A stretch of DNA of 64,000 nucleotides from Bacillota bacterium (GCA_023435985.1 JAEZKY010000381.1:1-64000); one strand, 5' to 3'. Counted from the first letter of the stretch, positions 54,452 to 63,702 are shown. Made by a program: numbers and translations. Notes: generated from the letters alone by a model not told the origin.

Positions 54452-54925
54452 CTAGATTGCTCCAGGTAACCCTAATTCTTTAAACAGACCATTCAATCTA
54501 TTTTGTTCATTTTGATTGACTTTGAATTGTATATTGTATAGATAATGTTCAAGTACGTCAGCATCTTTAAGTAACTCATCATAAACATCGTCTATATTTT
54601 CTTTATCACTATGCTTTGCTATAGAATGGCAAATTGTATCAATTTCTTTCTTTTTAAAGCTGTTAGTTTCATTTAAGATTTTTCTTGCTTCAATAGAACT
54701 TAATTCAGCATGACTTAAAGTATACCCATTTTTATAGCTCGATATATCATGAAGCATTCCAGAAACTGCACATATTTCAACATTTAAACCACGTTTAAGT
54801 GCAAGTAAACTACAGATACTTGATACTCCATATAAATGATTAAAACCTCCGCGCCTTTCTTCAAAATTAGATAGACTATTAAGAAGATTATCAACAATAT
54901 TTCTTATTTCCTCTAATCTATTCAT
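54452..54925 (-). CDS. HD-domain phosphohydrolase (157 aa)
   Basis: A small cytoplasmic HD-domain protein. FNHLYGVSSI (His near 29), MLHDISSYK (His-Asp near 58-59), a later SIAKHSD and KDADVLEHYL (Asp near 122) give the metal ligands of the HD superfamily. Substrate unknown. GGAGGGAAG precedes the ATG. It lies 62 bases upstream of the broken DUF1648 gene on the same strand. Confidence 0.84.
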   Translation of the reverse strand: MNRLEEIRNIVDNLLNSLSNFEERRGGFNHLYGVSSICSLLALKRGLNVEICAVSGMLHDISSYKNGYTLSHAELSSIEARKILNETNSFKKKEIDTICHSIAKHSDKENIDDVYDELLKDADVLEHYLYNIQFKVNQNEQNRLNGLFKELGLPGAI

Positions 54926-55127
54926 AGACTTCCCTCCTCTATATTCCTATAAAATTGGCTGCACCACATTTTAATTAACAATTAACTATGTGCAATTTAA
55001 AATAAAATTTCTAGCAGAATTTTTGAGATTTTATTTATAGATATATAGTTTATAGATTTGACTTATATATAGAATAATTTTGTATATACCTATATCAGAA
55101 ATTACATAATTCTAAGTTCAAAGCTAT

Positions 55128-56318
55128 TTATTTATAACATCTATTTATTGCTTTTAACAATCTTTCCAATGCAGCTTCAAGAACATTAGATGGACATGCC
55201 AAATTAATTCTTTCAAAGCCTCTTCCTTCATCTCCAAAAACATATCCTTCATCAAGAAAAATCATAGCTTCTGTTGTCATAAATTTTTCTAGAGCCATGT
55301 GATCTTTCTCTAAATTTCTAAAATCCAGCCATTGAAGGTATGTGCCTTCTAAATTAAAAACCTTAATTTCAGGTAAGTGTGTCTTCACAAAATTTTCTAC
55401 AATCTTTTTATTTCTATCTAAAACCTGAATTAATTCATCAAGCCATTCTTCACATTCATTATAAGCAATTTCACATGCCTTATAACCAAATATATTAAGC
55501 CCTGAATTTCCAGAAGCAGTTCTCTTTTCACTTGCTATTTTATCTTTTATTCTTTTATTTGGAACAATGATATTAGAAGTTTGAAGTCCTGCTAAATTGA
55601 AAGTTTTACTTGGTGCAGTGCATATAACGGAATTGTTTGCAAATTCCTCTGAAATACTTGCAAAAACTGTGTGCTTAAAGCCAGGCATTATTAAATCAAA
55701 GTGAATTTCATCAGATACTATGAGCACATTATTATCTATGCATATCTTCCCTATCTTTATTAATTCATCTTCACTCCAGACACGTCCAACTGGATTATGT
55801 GGATTACATAAAATCATTAGCTTGGTGCTTTCTAATTTTGCCTTTTCTTCTAGATCTTCGAAATCTATCTCATAATGATCCTCACAAAGCATTAACTTAC
55901 TTTTTACTACCTTTCTTTTATTATCCTCAATTGCCTTGTAAAATGGATAATATACCGGTGTCATAATAAGCACACCATCTTCCTCTTTTGTAAGCGCCCT
56001 GACTATTGTATATAATGCTGGAACTACTCCCGAAAATTCTATAATCCATTCCTTTTTTATTTTCCACTCATGCCTCTTCTCCATCCAGTTACATACTGCC
56101 TTATAATATTCATCTGTAGCCTGAGTATATCCCAAAATACTTGAATCCAAATATCTCTTTAGTCCATCTATAATTTCTGGTGGATTTTTAAATTCCATAT
56201 CTGCAACTGAAAAGGGTACTATATCATCAGTAACCTTTTCATTAGTCTTACTCATCAAATTCCACTTACTAGATCCTACATTTTTTCTGCTTACTAAAGT
56301 TTCAAAATCGTATTTCAT
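55128..56318 (-). CDS. patB: MalY/PatB-type cystathionine beta-lyase
   Basis: A 396-residue PLP enzyme of the MalY/PatB aminotransferase-like group, which cleaves C-S bonds of cystathionine or cysteine. It begins with the group signature FETLVSRKNVGSSKWN, has PFSVADMEFKNPPEI, CNPHNPVGRVWS, SDEIHFDLIM and the PLP lysine in APSKTFNLAGLQ. AGGAGG precedes the ATG. It starts 17 bases after aspS2, so it shares the T-box-controlled transcript. Why a C-S lyase is tied to aspartyl-tRNA charging is not obvious. Confidence 0.88.
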   Translation of the reverse strand: MKYDFETLVSRKNVGSSKWNLMSKTNEKVTDDIVPFSVADMEFKNPPEIIDGLKRYLDSSILGYTQATDEYYKAVCNWMEKRHEWKIKKEWIIEFSGVVPALYTIVRALTKEEDGVLIMTPVYYPFYKAIEDNKRKVVKSKLMLCEDHYEIDFEDLEEKAKLESTKLMILCNPHNPVGRVWSEDELIKIGKICIDNNVLIVSDEIHFDLIMPGFKHTVFASISEEFANNSVICTAPSKTFNLAGLQTSNIIVPNKRIKDKIASEKRTASGNSGLNIFGYKACEIAYNECEEWLDELIQVLDRNKKIVENFVKTHLPEIKVFNLEGTYLQWLDFRNLEKDHMALEKFMTTEAMIFLDEGYVFGDEGRGFERINLACPSNVLEAALERLLKAINRCYK

Positions 56319-56335
56319 TTATTAACCTCCTCGTA

Positions 56336-57625
56336 TTATGGAGCCAATCTTGTTCTATCCCTTGGTATTAAACTGGCCTCTCTAACATTTTCTAATCCTA
56401 AAAGTTTAGCTGTTATTCTTTCAAGTCCTATAGCTAACCCTCCATGTGGCGGCATTCCATACTTGAAGTTTGAAGTATAGCTTATATAATTCTCAGGATT
56501 CAATCCCTTGTATTTTATATTTTCTATTAGCATATCATAATCATGTATCCTTTGACCACCCGTTGTAATTTCAATTCCTCTAAATAGTAAATCAAAACTA
56601 TGAGTTTCATCCTCACCGCAAGGCATTGTATACATTGGTCTTTTCTTTCTCGGGTAATTAATTAAAAATAGAAAATCACTATTATAGTTTTCTTTTGCAT
56701 ACTTACAAATTAATTTTTCTCCTTCTGGATCAATATCTCCATCTAAGCCTGTTTTCTCATACTGTTTTTCTAAAACTTCAATGGCATCACTAAATTTCAT
56801 CCTTGGTATTTTTGTTTCAATTTGAGGAACTTCAGCATTTAAAATATCCAAATATTTTTTCCCCTCGTCTAATACTCCTTGCAATATGAATTTTAATAAG
56901 TTCTCTTCCAAATTCATCAAATCTTCTTCATTTTCAATAAATCCCATTTCTAAATCCATACTTATATATTCATTTAAATGCCTATTGGTATTATGCTCTT
57001 CTGCCCTATAAACATGCCCTATTTCATAAACTCTCTCAAAACCTGCTCCAACCATCATCTGCTTATAAACCTGAGGGCTTTGTGCCAAGTACGCTCGTCT
57101 TTCAAAATAATCAACCTTAAATAATTCTGTCCCTCCCTCTGCTCCTTCTTCTACAAGCTTAGGAGTAGATATTTCTGTAAAATTTTCATTATTTAAAAAC
57201 TCTCTAAAGCCGTGGGTAATAATATTCTGTACTTTAAATATCGAATTAACTTTAGCATGCCTTAAGCTGAGCACTCTATTATTTAGCATTGTATCTAAGT
57301 TAATATCAAGGTTTTTCTTATTTATTTCAATTGGTAATTCGCTTAAAGCACTGTTAATAATCTCTAATTCTTCAGTATAGACTTCAAAGCTATTAAATTT
57401 GTTTTCATTTTCATTGATAGTTCCAATAATTCTTATTACACTTTCCAGCCTAATTTCATTCATTTTAAATTTATCATTATCAATTACACATTGTACTAAG
57501 CCACTTCTATCTCTTATTATGATGAAGGTTATTGATTTTAATCTTTTTATGCGATACACCCAGCCTTTAATTTCTACCTTCTCATTTATATAATTATTTA
57601 ATTCACTTATCATTATTCTTTTCAT
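56336..57625 (-). CDS. aspS2: Archaeal-type aspartyl-tRNA synthetase (probably non-discriminating)
   Basis: A 429-residue class IIb synthetase lacking the large bacterial GAD insertion of standard AspRS, thus the archaeal/eukaryal form. The anticodon-binding OB-fold covers about 1-105 (KVEIKGWVYRIKRL), and the catalytic core has motif 2 in ERVYEIGHVYRAEEHNTNRHLNEY and motif 3 in GGLAIGLERI. In Clostridia with two AspRS, this type can charge both tRNA-Asp and tRNA-Asn, the latter then amidated by GatCAB. AAGGAG precedes the ATG. It is the first gene after an elaborate T-box leader. Confidence 0.9.
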   Translation of the reverse strand: MKRIMISELNNYINEKVEIKGWVYRIKRLKSITFIIIRDRSGLVQCVIDNDKFKMNEIRLESVIRIIGTINENENKFNSFEVYTEELEIINSALSELPIEINKKNLDINLDTMLNNRVLSLRHAKVNSIFKVQNIITHGFREFLNNENFTEISTPKLVEEGAEGGTELFKVDYFERRAYLAQSPQVYKQMMVGAGFERVYEIGHVYRAEEHNTNRHLNEYISMDLEMGFIENEEDLMNLEENLLKFILQGVLDEGKKYLDILNAEVPQIETKIPRMKFSDAIEVLEKQYEKTGLDGDIDPEGEKLICKYAKENYNSDFLFLINYPRKKRPMYTMPCGEDETHSFDLLFRGIEITTGGQRIHDYDMLIENIKYKGLNPENYISYTSNFKYGMPPHGGLAIGLERITAKLLGLENVREASLIPRDRTRLAP

Positions 57626-57656
57626 ACATAATTTCTCCTTTACAATACTACTAATT

Positions 57657-58045
57657 CAAAAAGCCCCTTGAGTCAGCTAAACTCAAGGGGCAAAAATTAT
57701 TTTCGCGGTACCACCCTTTTTGACTTATTATTAAACCTATAATTTGTGAAGAATAAGCTTAAATTAAATGGGCCCATTTATAAAAAAAAGCTTTCACTTC
57801 ATTTTATAGAAGTGAAAGCTATATCTTCACGGTGCCATTCTACTTTGACAAAGGTAAATTACTAAGTCATCTTTAGCCTTTTAACGGAGGAGTCCGGCTT
57901 ATCCTACTAAAATTTCTTTTTCATGTTTTAATAGATTTCAGATAAGCTTCTTCAGGATGTCTTCAATATAAACTTTCTCATAGAGCTCCCACCAGCCTCT
58001 ACTCGCTTAAGATACTAATATTATATTTACTCTTCCTTTCATAGA
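57657..58045 (-). promoter_or_regulatory. T-box leader with two antiterminator/terminator modules before aspS2
   Basis: One Stem I: GGAAGAGTAAATATAA pairs with TTTATATT, the specifier loop GAA-GAC-A puts the Asp codon GAC at 57961-57959, and the distal loop holds GGCTGGTGGGAG. Module 1: AGAATGGCACCGTG (57838-57825) with 5' arm CTTTCACTTCTA and terminator stem AGCTTTCACTTC/GAAGTGAAAGCT plus eight T. Module 2: AGGGTGGTACCGCG with terminator stem GCCCCTTGAGT/ACTCAAGGGGC plus T run. A palindrome AAATGGGCCCATTT lies between (57766-57779). Confidence 0.88.
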
Positions 58046-58252
58046 AGTTAAAATTTTCTTTTTTATATACTACTCTTTATAAAACTAATTGTCAATACAT
58101 TATATAAATTATCATTATATGTTCATTTAAACACACAAATCAGATGCAGCTATGTCGTTTAGCTTAATATTTTTTTATAAACGTCTAAGATAATATGATA
58201 TTTGAGACAATTTTTATGCTAAAATATAAAAAACAAACTAAGGAGATTTATT

Positions 58253-58633
58253 ATGAGACTGAATTCTATACATCATATTGCAATTATTGCTTCAAATTAT
58301 GAATTATCAAAGAATTTCTATGTGAATATATTAGGCTTCCAAATTATTCGTGAAAATTATAGAAAGGATAGAGATTCATATAAGTTAGATTTAAAAATAG
58401 GCAATAGTGAAATCGAACTTTTTTCAATGCCTAAAGCCCCTAAAAGGCCTTCATATCCTGAGGCTTGTGGATTAAGGCATCTTGCTTTCCATGTAGAAAA
58501 CATTGAAGATATAGTTGATGAATTAAACGCTAATGGAATTGAGACAGAGCCAGTTAGAATAGATGAATATACTGGCCGAAAGTTCACGTTTTTTAGTGAT
58601 CCCGATGGATTACCATTAGAATTACATGAATAG
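58253..58633 (+). CDS. Glyoxalase I-like VOC-family protein
   Basis: A 126-residue vicinal-oxygen-chelate protein close to lactoylglutathione lyase and YaeR-like proteins. Metal ligands appear as HHIAII (His near 7), IELFSMP (Glu near 55), RHLAFHV (His near 76) and PLELHE (Glu near 123). Methylglyoxal detoxification is possible, but many members have other roles. AAGGAG precedes the ATG. It is a single gene facing the holin-like gene tail to tail. Confidence 0.85.
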   Translation: MRLNSIHHIAIIASNYELSKNFYVNILGFQIIRENYRKDRDSYKLDLKIGNSEIELFSMPKAPKRPSYPEACGLRHLAFHVENIEDIVDELNANGIETEPVRIDEYTGRKFTFFSDPDGLPLELHE

Positions 58634-58812
58634 CATATTATTATTATTATATTTATACTAAATTGAAGCAATGAGAAAAATAATGATATGTGCTAAATGA
58701 AATTTTGCTTCTATGTATATACATTAACTAAAAATTCATATGAATATAAAACTACACTAAATATAATAAGGATGATAGTAACATCACCCCTATTATATTT
58801 ATAAGCATTTTA

Positions 58813-59190
58813 TTACATTGCTTTGCCTGGTATTATTGCATCTACTATACCAATAGCCAAAGCTGCCAATATTGCTCCTATTATAGATACGCTCATAGTT
58901 GGAACAAAAAATTGTGCTATATACAGTATAATAGCAGCTACAACAAATCCTTTTATACCTCTTCCAAATGGAGATGCATCAACTCCCATGAAAGCTTCTA
59001 CTAAATAATCTAATATACTAATTACAAGTGCTGCTATTAAATATGACCACATACCAGTAATACTAAATCCTGGTGTAAAGAATGATACTATTGCTAAGAT
59101 TACTGCTGTTAAAACTAATCTTCCTAACCAACTCCAAATACTTTTACTATTAAAATTTTGTTTTGTAGAATTGTCTTTGTCATGTACCAT
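58813..59190 (-). CDS. Phage-holin-IV-like membrane protein (PF04020 type)
   Basis: A 125-residue protein with four membrane segments (from about 20 to the end) of the family named after mycobacterial phage holins. It is common in clostridial chromosomes outside prophages, where its role is unknown. The ATG at 59190 follows AAGGAGGT; a longer frame lacks such a site. No lysin or structural phage gene is nearby, so I read it as a chromosomal gene. Confidence 0.78.
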   Translation of the reverse strand: MVHDKDNSTKQNFNSKSIWSWLGRLVLTAVILAIVSFFTPGFSITGMWSYLIAALVISILDYLVEAFMGVDASPFGRGIKGFVVAAIILYIAQFFVPTMSVSIIGAILAALAIGIVDAIIPGKAM

Positions 59191-59374
59191 AACCAAGTAC
59201 CTCCTTAAATTAAAAATAACTTTTTCTTGGGTATACATATATTGTGCCCCAATAATAAAAATATATAATATTTTTTATTCAATTTAATTAAGTGTATTGA
59301 AATAGCACATGACTTTAATTTTATTTACAATAAAATTACATATGTAATAGTCTAAATTTTAATTCATTCTATAT

Positions 59375-60232
59375 TTAATCTGTCTTTCTTGAACTTAATA
59401 AAGTAATACTTAGTATCTCTGGCACATTAAATATTCTTATTAGCGGCTTACTATGTCCAATTCCTCTGCTGACGATCATCTTTTTATTATTGGCTTCGTA
59501 TATTCCGCTGCTATATTTAGGGAAAAATTTTCTTTCTGGTGAAAGCAGCCCTCCTAAAAAGGGTAATCTTATCATTCCACCATGAACATGACCAGATAGA
59601 ATCAAGTCCACATTATATTTTGCATATTTTTCGAAATATAATGGATTATGCGCCAACAGTATATTGTATTCCTCTACTTTACAGCTTTCTAGCACCGGCG
59701 TAATTATTTCTTCTAAATCTATTAATGGCTTATTTCTTATTTTATAAAACTTAAGAGGAACATCAATTCCATAAAGGTTTAAGTGATCCTTTTTCCTTTT
59801 TAGAATTATTTTTTCATCTTTTAATATTTTAATCCCCAATTTATTTAATCTATATAAAATTAACTTTAAATCACTTTTCGTTAAACGCTGTTCATGATTT
59901 CCTACAATGTAATATATCTTATATTTTTTGCTCAAGACTTTTGCTAATTCTAAAAATCTATCAAATTTTTTATCATATTTGTTGACCATATCTCCTGTCA
60001 TAACAATAATATCTGGCTTTTGATCATCAACTTTTTTAACAATTTTATTAGTATTTCCAATAAATGAATGACTGTGAAAGTCTGATAAATGAACTATCTT
60101 AAAGTTACTAAATTCTTTTGGTATTTTGTCACTTTTAATTTCATATTTAGATACCCTCATTAGTTTATTACCTAAATACAATCCTACTACTAATAAAAAT
60201 AATGCTACTAATACTATTAATCTTTCAATCAT
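59375..60232 (-). CDS. Membrane-anchored metallophosphoesterase (YkuE/YaeI-like)
   Basis: A 285-residue protein with one N-terminal membrane segment (LIVLVALFLLVVGLYLG) and a calcineurin-like domain. Metal-binding motifs in order are LSDFHSHSF, MTGDMVN, VGNHEQ, LAHNP and SGHVHGG. Relatives act on phospholipids or nucleotides. The order matches YkuE-like proteins. Weak AAAGGT precedes the ATG. It is a single gene; the substrate is unknown. Confidence 0.88.
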   Translation of the reverse strand: MIERLIVLVALFLLVVGLYLGNKLMRVSKYEIKSDKIPKEFSNFKIVHLSDFHSHSFIGNTNKIVKKVDDQKPDIIVMTGDMVNKYDKKFDRFLELAKVLSKKYKIYYIVGNHEQRLTKSDLKLILYRLNKLGIKILKDEKIILKRKKDHLNLYGIDVPLKFYKIRNKPLIDLEEIITPVLESCKVEEYNILLAHNPLYFEKYAKYNVDLILSGHVHGGMIRLPFLGGLLSPERKFFPKYSSGIYEANNKKMIVSRGIGHSKPLIRIFNVPEILSITLLSSRKTD

Positions 60233-60337
60233 TAATTTTTCTTACCTTTCGTAAATAATAAATATATTTTATCACAAAATAAGAGCTTCCTTATATATAA
60301 ACTCTTAAAATTATCTTTGCATTTAATTAAAATGAAA

Positions 60338-61153
60338 TTAAAAACTAAACGCACAAACAACCTCTTCACCTTTCCATATTACTGGATCTCCTTCAGTAAG
60401 CTTTACCATATCATCATTTTCATCTTCGTCAATAACACGGATTTCATTATTCTTATCTTTTTTCCTAGGTTTGCTTTTATTTTTCACATTTTTATTATCT
60501 AAGGAAGTTACTATATAATCAGGTGAAGCTTCTTTACTTTTGCAATTTTCTATACTTGATTTTTGAGTAGCTTCATCCTTTGTTTCCGTTGTATCTATAT
60601 TACAACTATTTGCAGCTAAGTTTGCATTTGTTTCCTGAAAACTTTTATTGTCAATATTAATGGCATTTTTATTATTTATAATATCATTTTTTATATCAAT
60701 TACCTTATTGTCCTTATGTCTATTATCCCTTTCAACATGGGCGTTATCTTCAAAGCTGCTGCCTTGCTGTTCTTTTTCATTAGCTTCAGCTTGCTCTACT
60801 TTAGCTTTGTTTTGAACCTTTTCTCTTGGCTTAATATTTTGGTGCTTTGCAAAATTTTTTACTTTATATACTTTATCTTGAGTAAGTTCTACCATTTCTA
60901 AATCTATAAAAGCTTTTACAGCTAATTCTATTTCAGATATTTCTCTATTGAACTCTATAGCCAAGGTCTCTAAAGTATATGGTATATTTCTAGATAAAAA
61001 TAATTCTCCCTCTAAGTTCACCCTACCTGCTAAAACCACAAGTCTAGTCCAAACATAATTTATGAGATCTCTTTTTTCCATTCTATCTATTATTTTAAAC
61101 TTTGTATCTTCATACATATTTACATTAAATTTAACACATTTTCTTTCTCTCAT
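60338..61153 (-). CDS. Phage replisome organiser N-terminal domain protein
   Basis: A 271-residue protein. Residues about 3-110 match the phage replisome-organiser N-terminal domain: FNVNMYEDTKFKIIDRMEKRDLINYVWTRL and AGRVNLEGELFLSRNIPYT (read in parts), a winged helix found in DnaD/replication initiators. The rest is a low-complexity, Asn/Lys-rich linker ending in EGDPVIWKGEEVVCAFSF. No DnaD C-terminal domain is visible. I use the ATG at 61153 with AGGAGTG upstream. It may be a phage-derived gene now resident in the chromosome. Confidence 0.72.
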   Translation of the reverse strand: MRERKCVKFNVNMYEDTKFKIIDRMEKRDLINYVWTRLVVLAGRVNLEGELFLSRNIPYTLETLAIEFNREISEIELAVKAFIDLEMVELTQDKVYKVKNFAKHQNIKPREKVQNKAKVEQAEANEKEQQGSSFEDNAHVERDNRHKDNKVIDIKNDIINNKNAINIDNKSFQETNANLAANSCNIDTTETKDEATQKSSIENCKSKEASPDYIVTSLDNKNVKNKSKPRKKDKNNEIRVIDEDENDDMVKLTEGDPVIWKGEEVVCAFSF

Positions 61154-61348
61154 TTTTAACACACTCCTATATAAATAAATTTTCTATATAGGATATATGA
61201 TTAAAAATGAAAGTTACCAATATAAATTTAAAAATTTTTATATATTTTTTCGTATGATATTATTTTGAAAAAACAATAAAAGGCAGACTAAGTATTTATA
61301 ACTTAATGCGCCTTTATAATTCTTATCGCTGGCTCTATAAATTGTAAT

Positions 61349-61432
61349 TTATTTCTTCTTACCTTTTTTATTTTGCGAAATTAAAATACAAAAAATAGCT
61401 GCACCTATTGCAACCCAAATGGCAGTATTCAT
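61349..61432 (-). CDS. Very small membrane protein (27 aa)
   Basis: A 27-residue frame: NTAIWVAIGAAIFCILIS is one membrane span, followed by QNKKGKKK, a strongly basic tail. GAGGAG lies 9 bases before the ATG. Shape and length resemble small membrane proteins that regulate larger partners, but I do not recognise it. It is on the same strand as the replisome-organiser gene and ends about 195 bases upstream of that gene's start. Confidence 0.55.
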   Translation of the reverse strand: MNTAIWVAIGAAIFCILISQNKKGKKK

Positions 61433-61563
61433 TTAAAATTCTCCTCTCAAATTACATTCATAAAATGATTTCATAAAGCTTATAAAATATACAGCATATT
61501 GATATAACAAGACTTATTCCAGCAAATATCTTTACACCAACTTTTGACTTCTTATCCTTCCGT

Positions 61564-61755
61564 TTATAACTTATTTTTATCCTTAAATATTTTTGCGCAT
61601 AGCTGTACTAAACAGCCACTTATAATTACCAGTATAATATAGCTAATTATATTGTGTCTCAGTTTGATAATTTCAAATCCTATATAAAAAGTTAAAAAAA
61701 ATGATAAGAATATACTTAAAAGATTTATTATTCGAAACATCTTATTACTTTTCAT
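61564..61755 (-). CDS. Small membrane protein (63 aa)
   Basis: A 63-residue protein with two membrane spans (about 8-28 and 35-55) and a basic KIFKDKNK tail. AAGGAG lies 8 bases before the ATG. It is divergent from the leucine-rich-repeat surface protein gene. No family recognised. A further short hydrophobic frame after it (about 61470-61560) has no clear start. Confidence 0.6.
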   Translation of the reverse strand: MKSNKMFRIINLLSIFLSFFLTFYIGFEIIKLRHNIISYIILVIISGCLVQLCAKIFKDKNKL

Positions 61756-61862
61756 GATTATAACTCCTTGACAAATTATTGTTAAAAATAATTATAGCAT
61801 AAATTTTAGATACCATATTGTCATTTTATATTAGAATTTAGGGGTAATATGGAGTGGTAAAT

Positions 61863-62750
61863 ATGAAAAAATCAAAAATAACAAAATTGTTAGCTGGTAC
61901 ATTATTAACGGTATCAGTCCTAGCATTAAATCCAATAGCCGCAAGTGCAGAGTGGAAACAAGATAACAAGGGCTGGTGGTATACTGAAGGGAATTCATGG
62001 GCTAGAGGCTGGAGAGCAATCTATGGAAGTTTATATTACTTTAAGGCAAACTGATATATGGTAAATAATTCTGGTAATATGTTTTTTGACCAAGAAGATG
62101 GATTAAACAGTAGTGGTCAATTTGCAAATGTAACAATTCCTAGTACAGTAACAACTATAGGAGCAGGTGCATTTGCTGGCTGTACCAATTTAATAACCAT
62201 TGCAATACCAAGCGGTGTAAGAACAATTTCTGACCATGCATTTGCAGATTGCAGAAACTTAACTAATATAACAATACCAAGCAGCGTATCAAAAATGGGT
62301 AATGATATATTTCTTGATTGCTTAAGTTTAACAGATGCAACAATAAAAAATGGGCTAACTTTGTTAAGTTCTGGTACATTTTCTAATTGTATTAAATTAA
62401 CAAATATAACACTTCCAAATAGTATAACAGCCATAGGGGAAAGTACCTTTGAAAACTGTATAAGTTTAAAAAACATAACTATTCCAAGCGGTGTAACAAC
62501 CATATATAATACAGCCTTTTCCCACTGCATTAATTTGACAAGCTTAACACTTCCTGAAGGTCTAACATCCATAGGAATGGGAGCATTCAAAGACTGTACT
62601 AGTTTAACTAGCATAACAATTCCAAATAGTGTTCAAAGCATAAAAACTCATGAGAATGGTCCTTTGAATACTGTAATAGTAACTAATCTATTTGAATGCT
62701 ACAGTAATGTTAAAGTTTATGTAAAGAGTGACGCAACAAAGCAGCTTTAG
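61863..62750 (+). pseudogene. BspA-like leucine-rich-repeat surface protein, interrupted by TGA
   Basis: The first part has a signal peptide (ITKLLAGTLLTVSVLALNP, cleavage near ASA) and one choline/cell-wall-binding-type repeat (GWWYTEGNSWARGW..LYYFKAN). TGA at 62052-62054 replaces the Gly codon expected in FKANGYM, and the same frame goes on as YMVNNSGNMFF and seven BspA-type leucine-rich repeats of about 23 residues (ITIPSxVTTIGxxAFxxCxxLT). A single G-to-T change explains it. Without it the protein would be about 295 residues and cell-wall-attached. The 3' half has only an internal ATG without a ribosome binding site. Confidence 0.85.
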
Positions 62751-62871
62751 TTAGTTGTGGGGTAAGCGCAAACCAGATCATTGTAGCATCTTAATAATAT
62801 ACAATAATTAAATAATTTTTCTAATTATAAAAATTTTAATCTCTATTTTTTAATATTTGATGCATTAAAAT

Positions 62872-62906
62872 ATCCCAGTAAGCATTTTCATGAGTTTTAC
62901 TGGGAT
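62872..62906. terminator. Terminator between the BspA-like and EFR1 genes
   Basis: A 10-base-pair stem (ATCCCAGTAA with TTACTGGGAT) with a 15-base loop between convergent genes, with A+T-rich flanks on both sides. Confidence 0.7.
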
Positions 62907-62928
62907 TTATGATTTAATTTGATGATTT

Positions 62929-63702
62929 TTATGTGTAGTACTGCATAAGTTTTTCAGCTCCTATTTGAGGATGAGTATAACGTCTTCGTTTTTGAGTCTT
63001 ATCTTTATAATTAATTGCCTCCTTTGGACAATGTTGAATACATGCAAGACAACTTTCGCATTGGTGATGAAATACAGGCTTGTTATCCTCCAAAGTTATA
63101 TTTTTAGCAGGGCATATATTCTTGCATATGCCACATGAAGTACAGTTGCTATTTACGTTAAATCCTATATCTATTGTATTAATTTTAGTAATTCTATTAA
63201 TATAAACACGATTGATAAGTCCGTTAATAGAGCCTGTCTTCTTTATTATCTTATTTTCTATATTGTTAGCAATTGATACCATTTTTTCATTTGATTTTTC
63301 AGTAATCTTTTCTACGTTTTTGCTCATATTGTAATGAGTTATAGCATTTCCAAACATTTTAATTCCAGCATTATAATTTAAATGAATTCCATTGTCCTTA
63401 AGTAAAGAACCTGTCATTGGAATTGCGTTGCCTGGCATTCCTCCATATGTAGCTATGGCAAAATAATACGTCGATCCTTGATCCTTGAAATTGGCTTTTC
63501 GTAAAAAATCTGCGACCATCACTGGCAAGCCCCAATAATATACCGGGAAAACAAAACCTATACGTTCAAAATCCCCTTGTATTTCAGTTTCTACTTCTCT
63601 ATTTATGGCTATAATTTCGCACTCTGGTAACTTCTTCGCTATCTCTTCAGTTACTTTTAGACTATTTCCTGTTCCAGTAAAAAAATAAATTCTATTCCCC
63701 AT
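62929..63702 (-). CDS. EFR1-family flavodoxin-ferredoxin fusion protein (paralogue)
   Basis: A 257-residue paralogue of the protein at 49.4-50.1 kb. The flavodoxin loop is FTGTGNSLKVTEEI (about 7-20), FPVYYWGLPVMV follows, and two [4Fe-4S] motifs CTSCGICKNICP (about 188) and CESCLACIQHCP (about 214) are present. The C-terminus RRRYTHPQIG recurs in the partial gene at the right edge. GGGAGAAAG precedes the ATG. It likely carries electrons; partners are unknown. Confidence 0.9.
   Translation of the reverse strand: MGNRIYFFTGTGNSLKVTEEIAKKLPECEIIAINREVETEIQGDFERIGFVFPVYYWGLPVMVADFLRKANFKDQGSTYYFAIATYGGMPGNAIPMTGSLLKDNGIHLNYNAGIKMFGNAITHYNMSKNVEKITEKSNEKMVSIANNIENKIIKKTGSINGLINRVYINRITKINTIDIGFNVNSNCTSCGICKNICPAKNITLEDNKPVFHHQCESCLACIQHCPKEAINYKDKTQKRRRYTHPQIGAEKLMQYYT

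Noticed and set aside
58813..61153. Prophage remnant (holin-like plus replisome-organiser-like genes)
   Set aside because: They are separated by a chromosomal phosphoesterase, and no integrase, structural gene or attachment repeats are present.
61470..61560. Short hydrophobic frame ending in KLYEIIL
   Set aside because: Looks like a membrane segment but has no usable start codon or ribosome binding site.
32886..62054. Stop-codon reassignment as the cause of the split genes
   Set aside because: TAG, TAA and TGA are each involved once, and all other genes in the window use them as normal stops.
62117..62614. Long open frame antisense to the leucine-rich repeats
   Set aside because: Explained by the repeated composition of the sense strand; no ribosome binding site.
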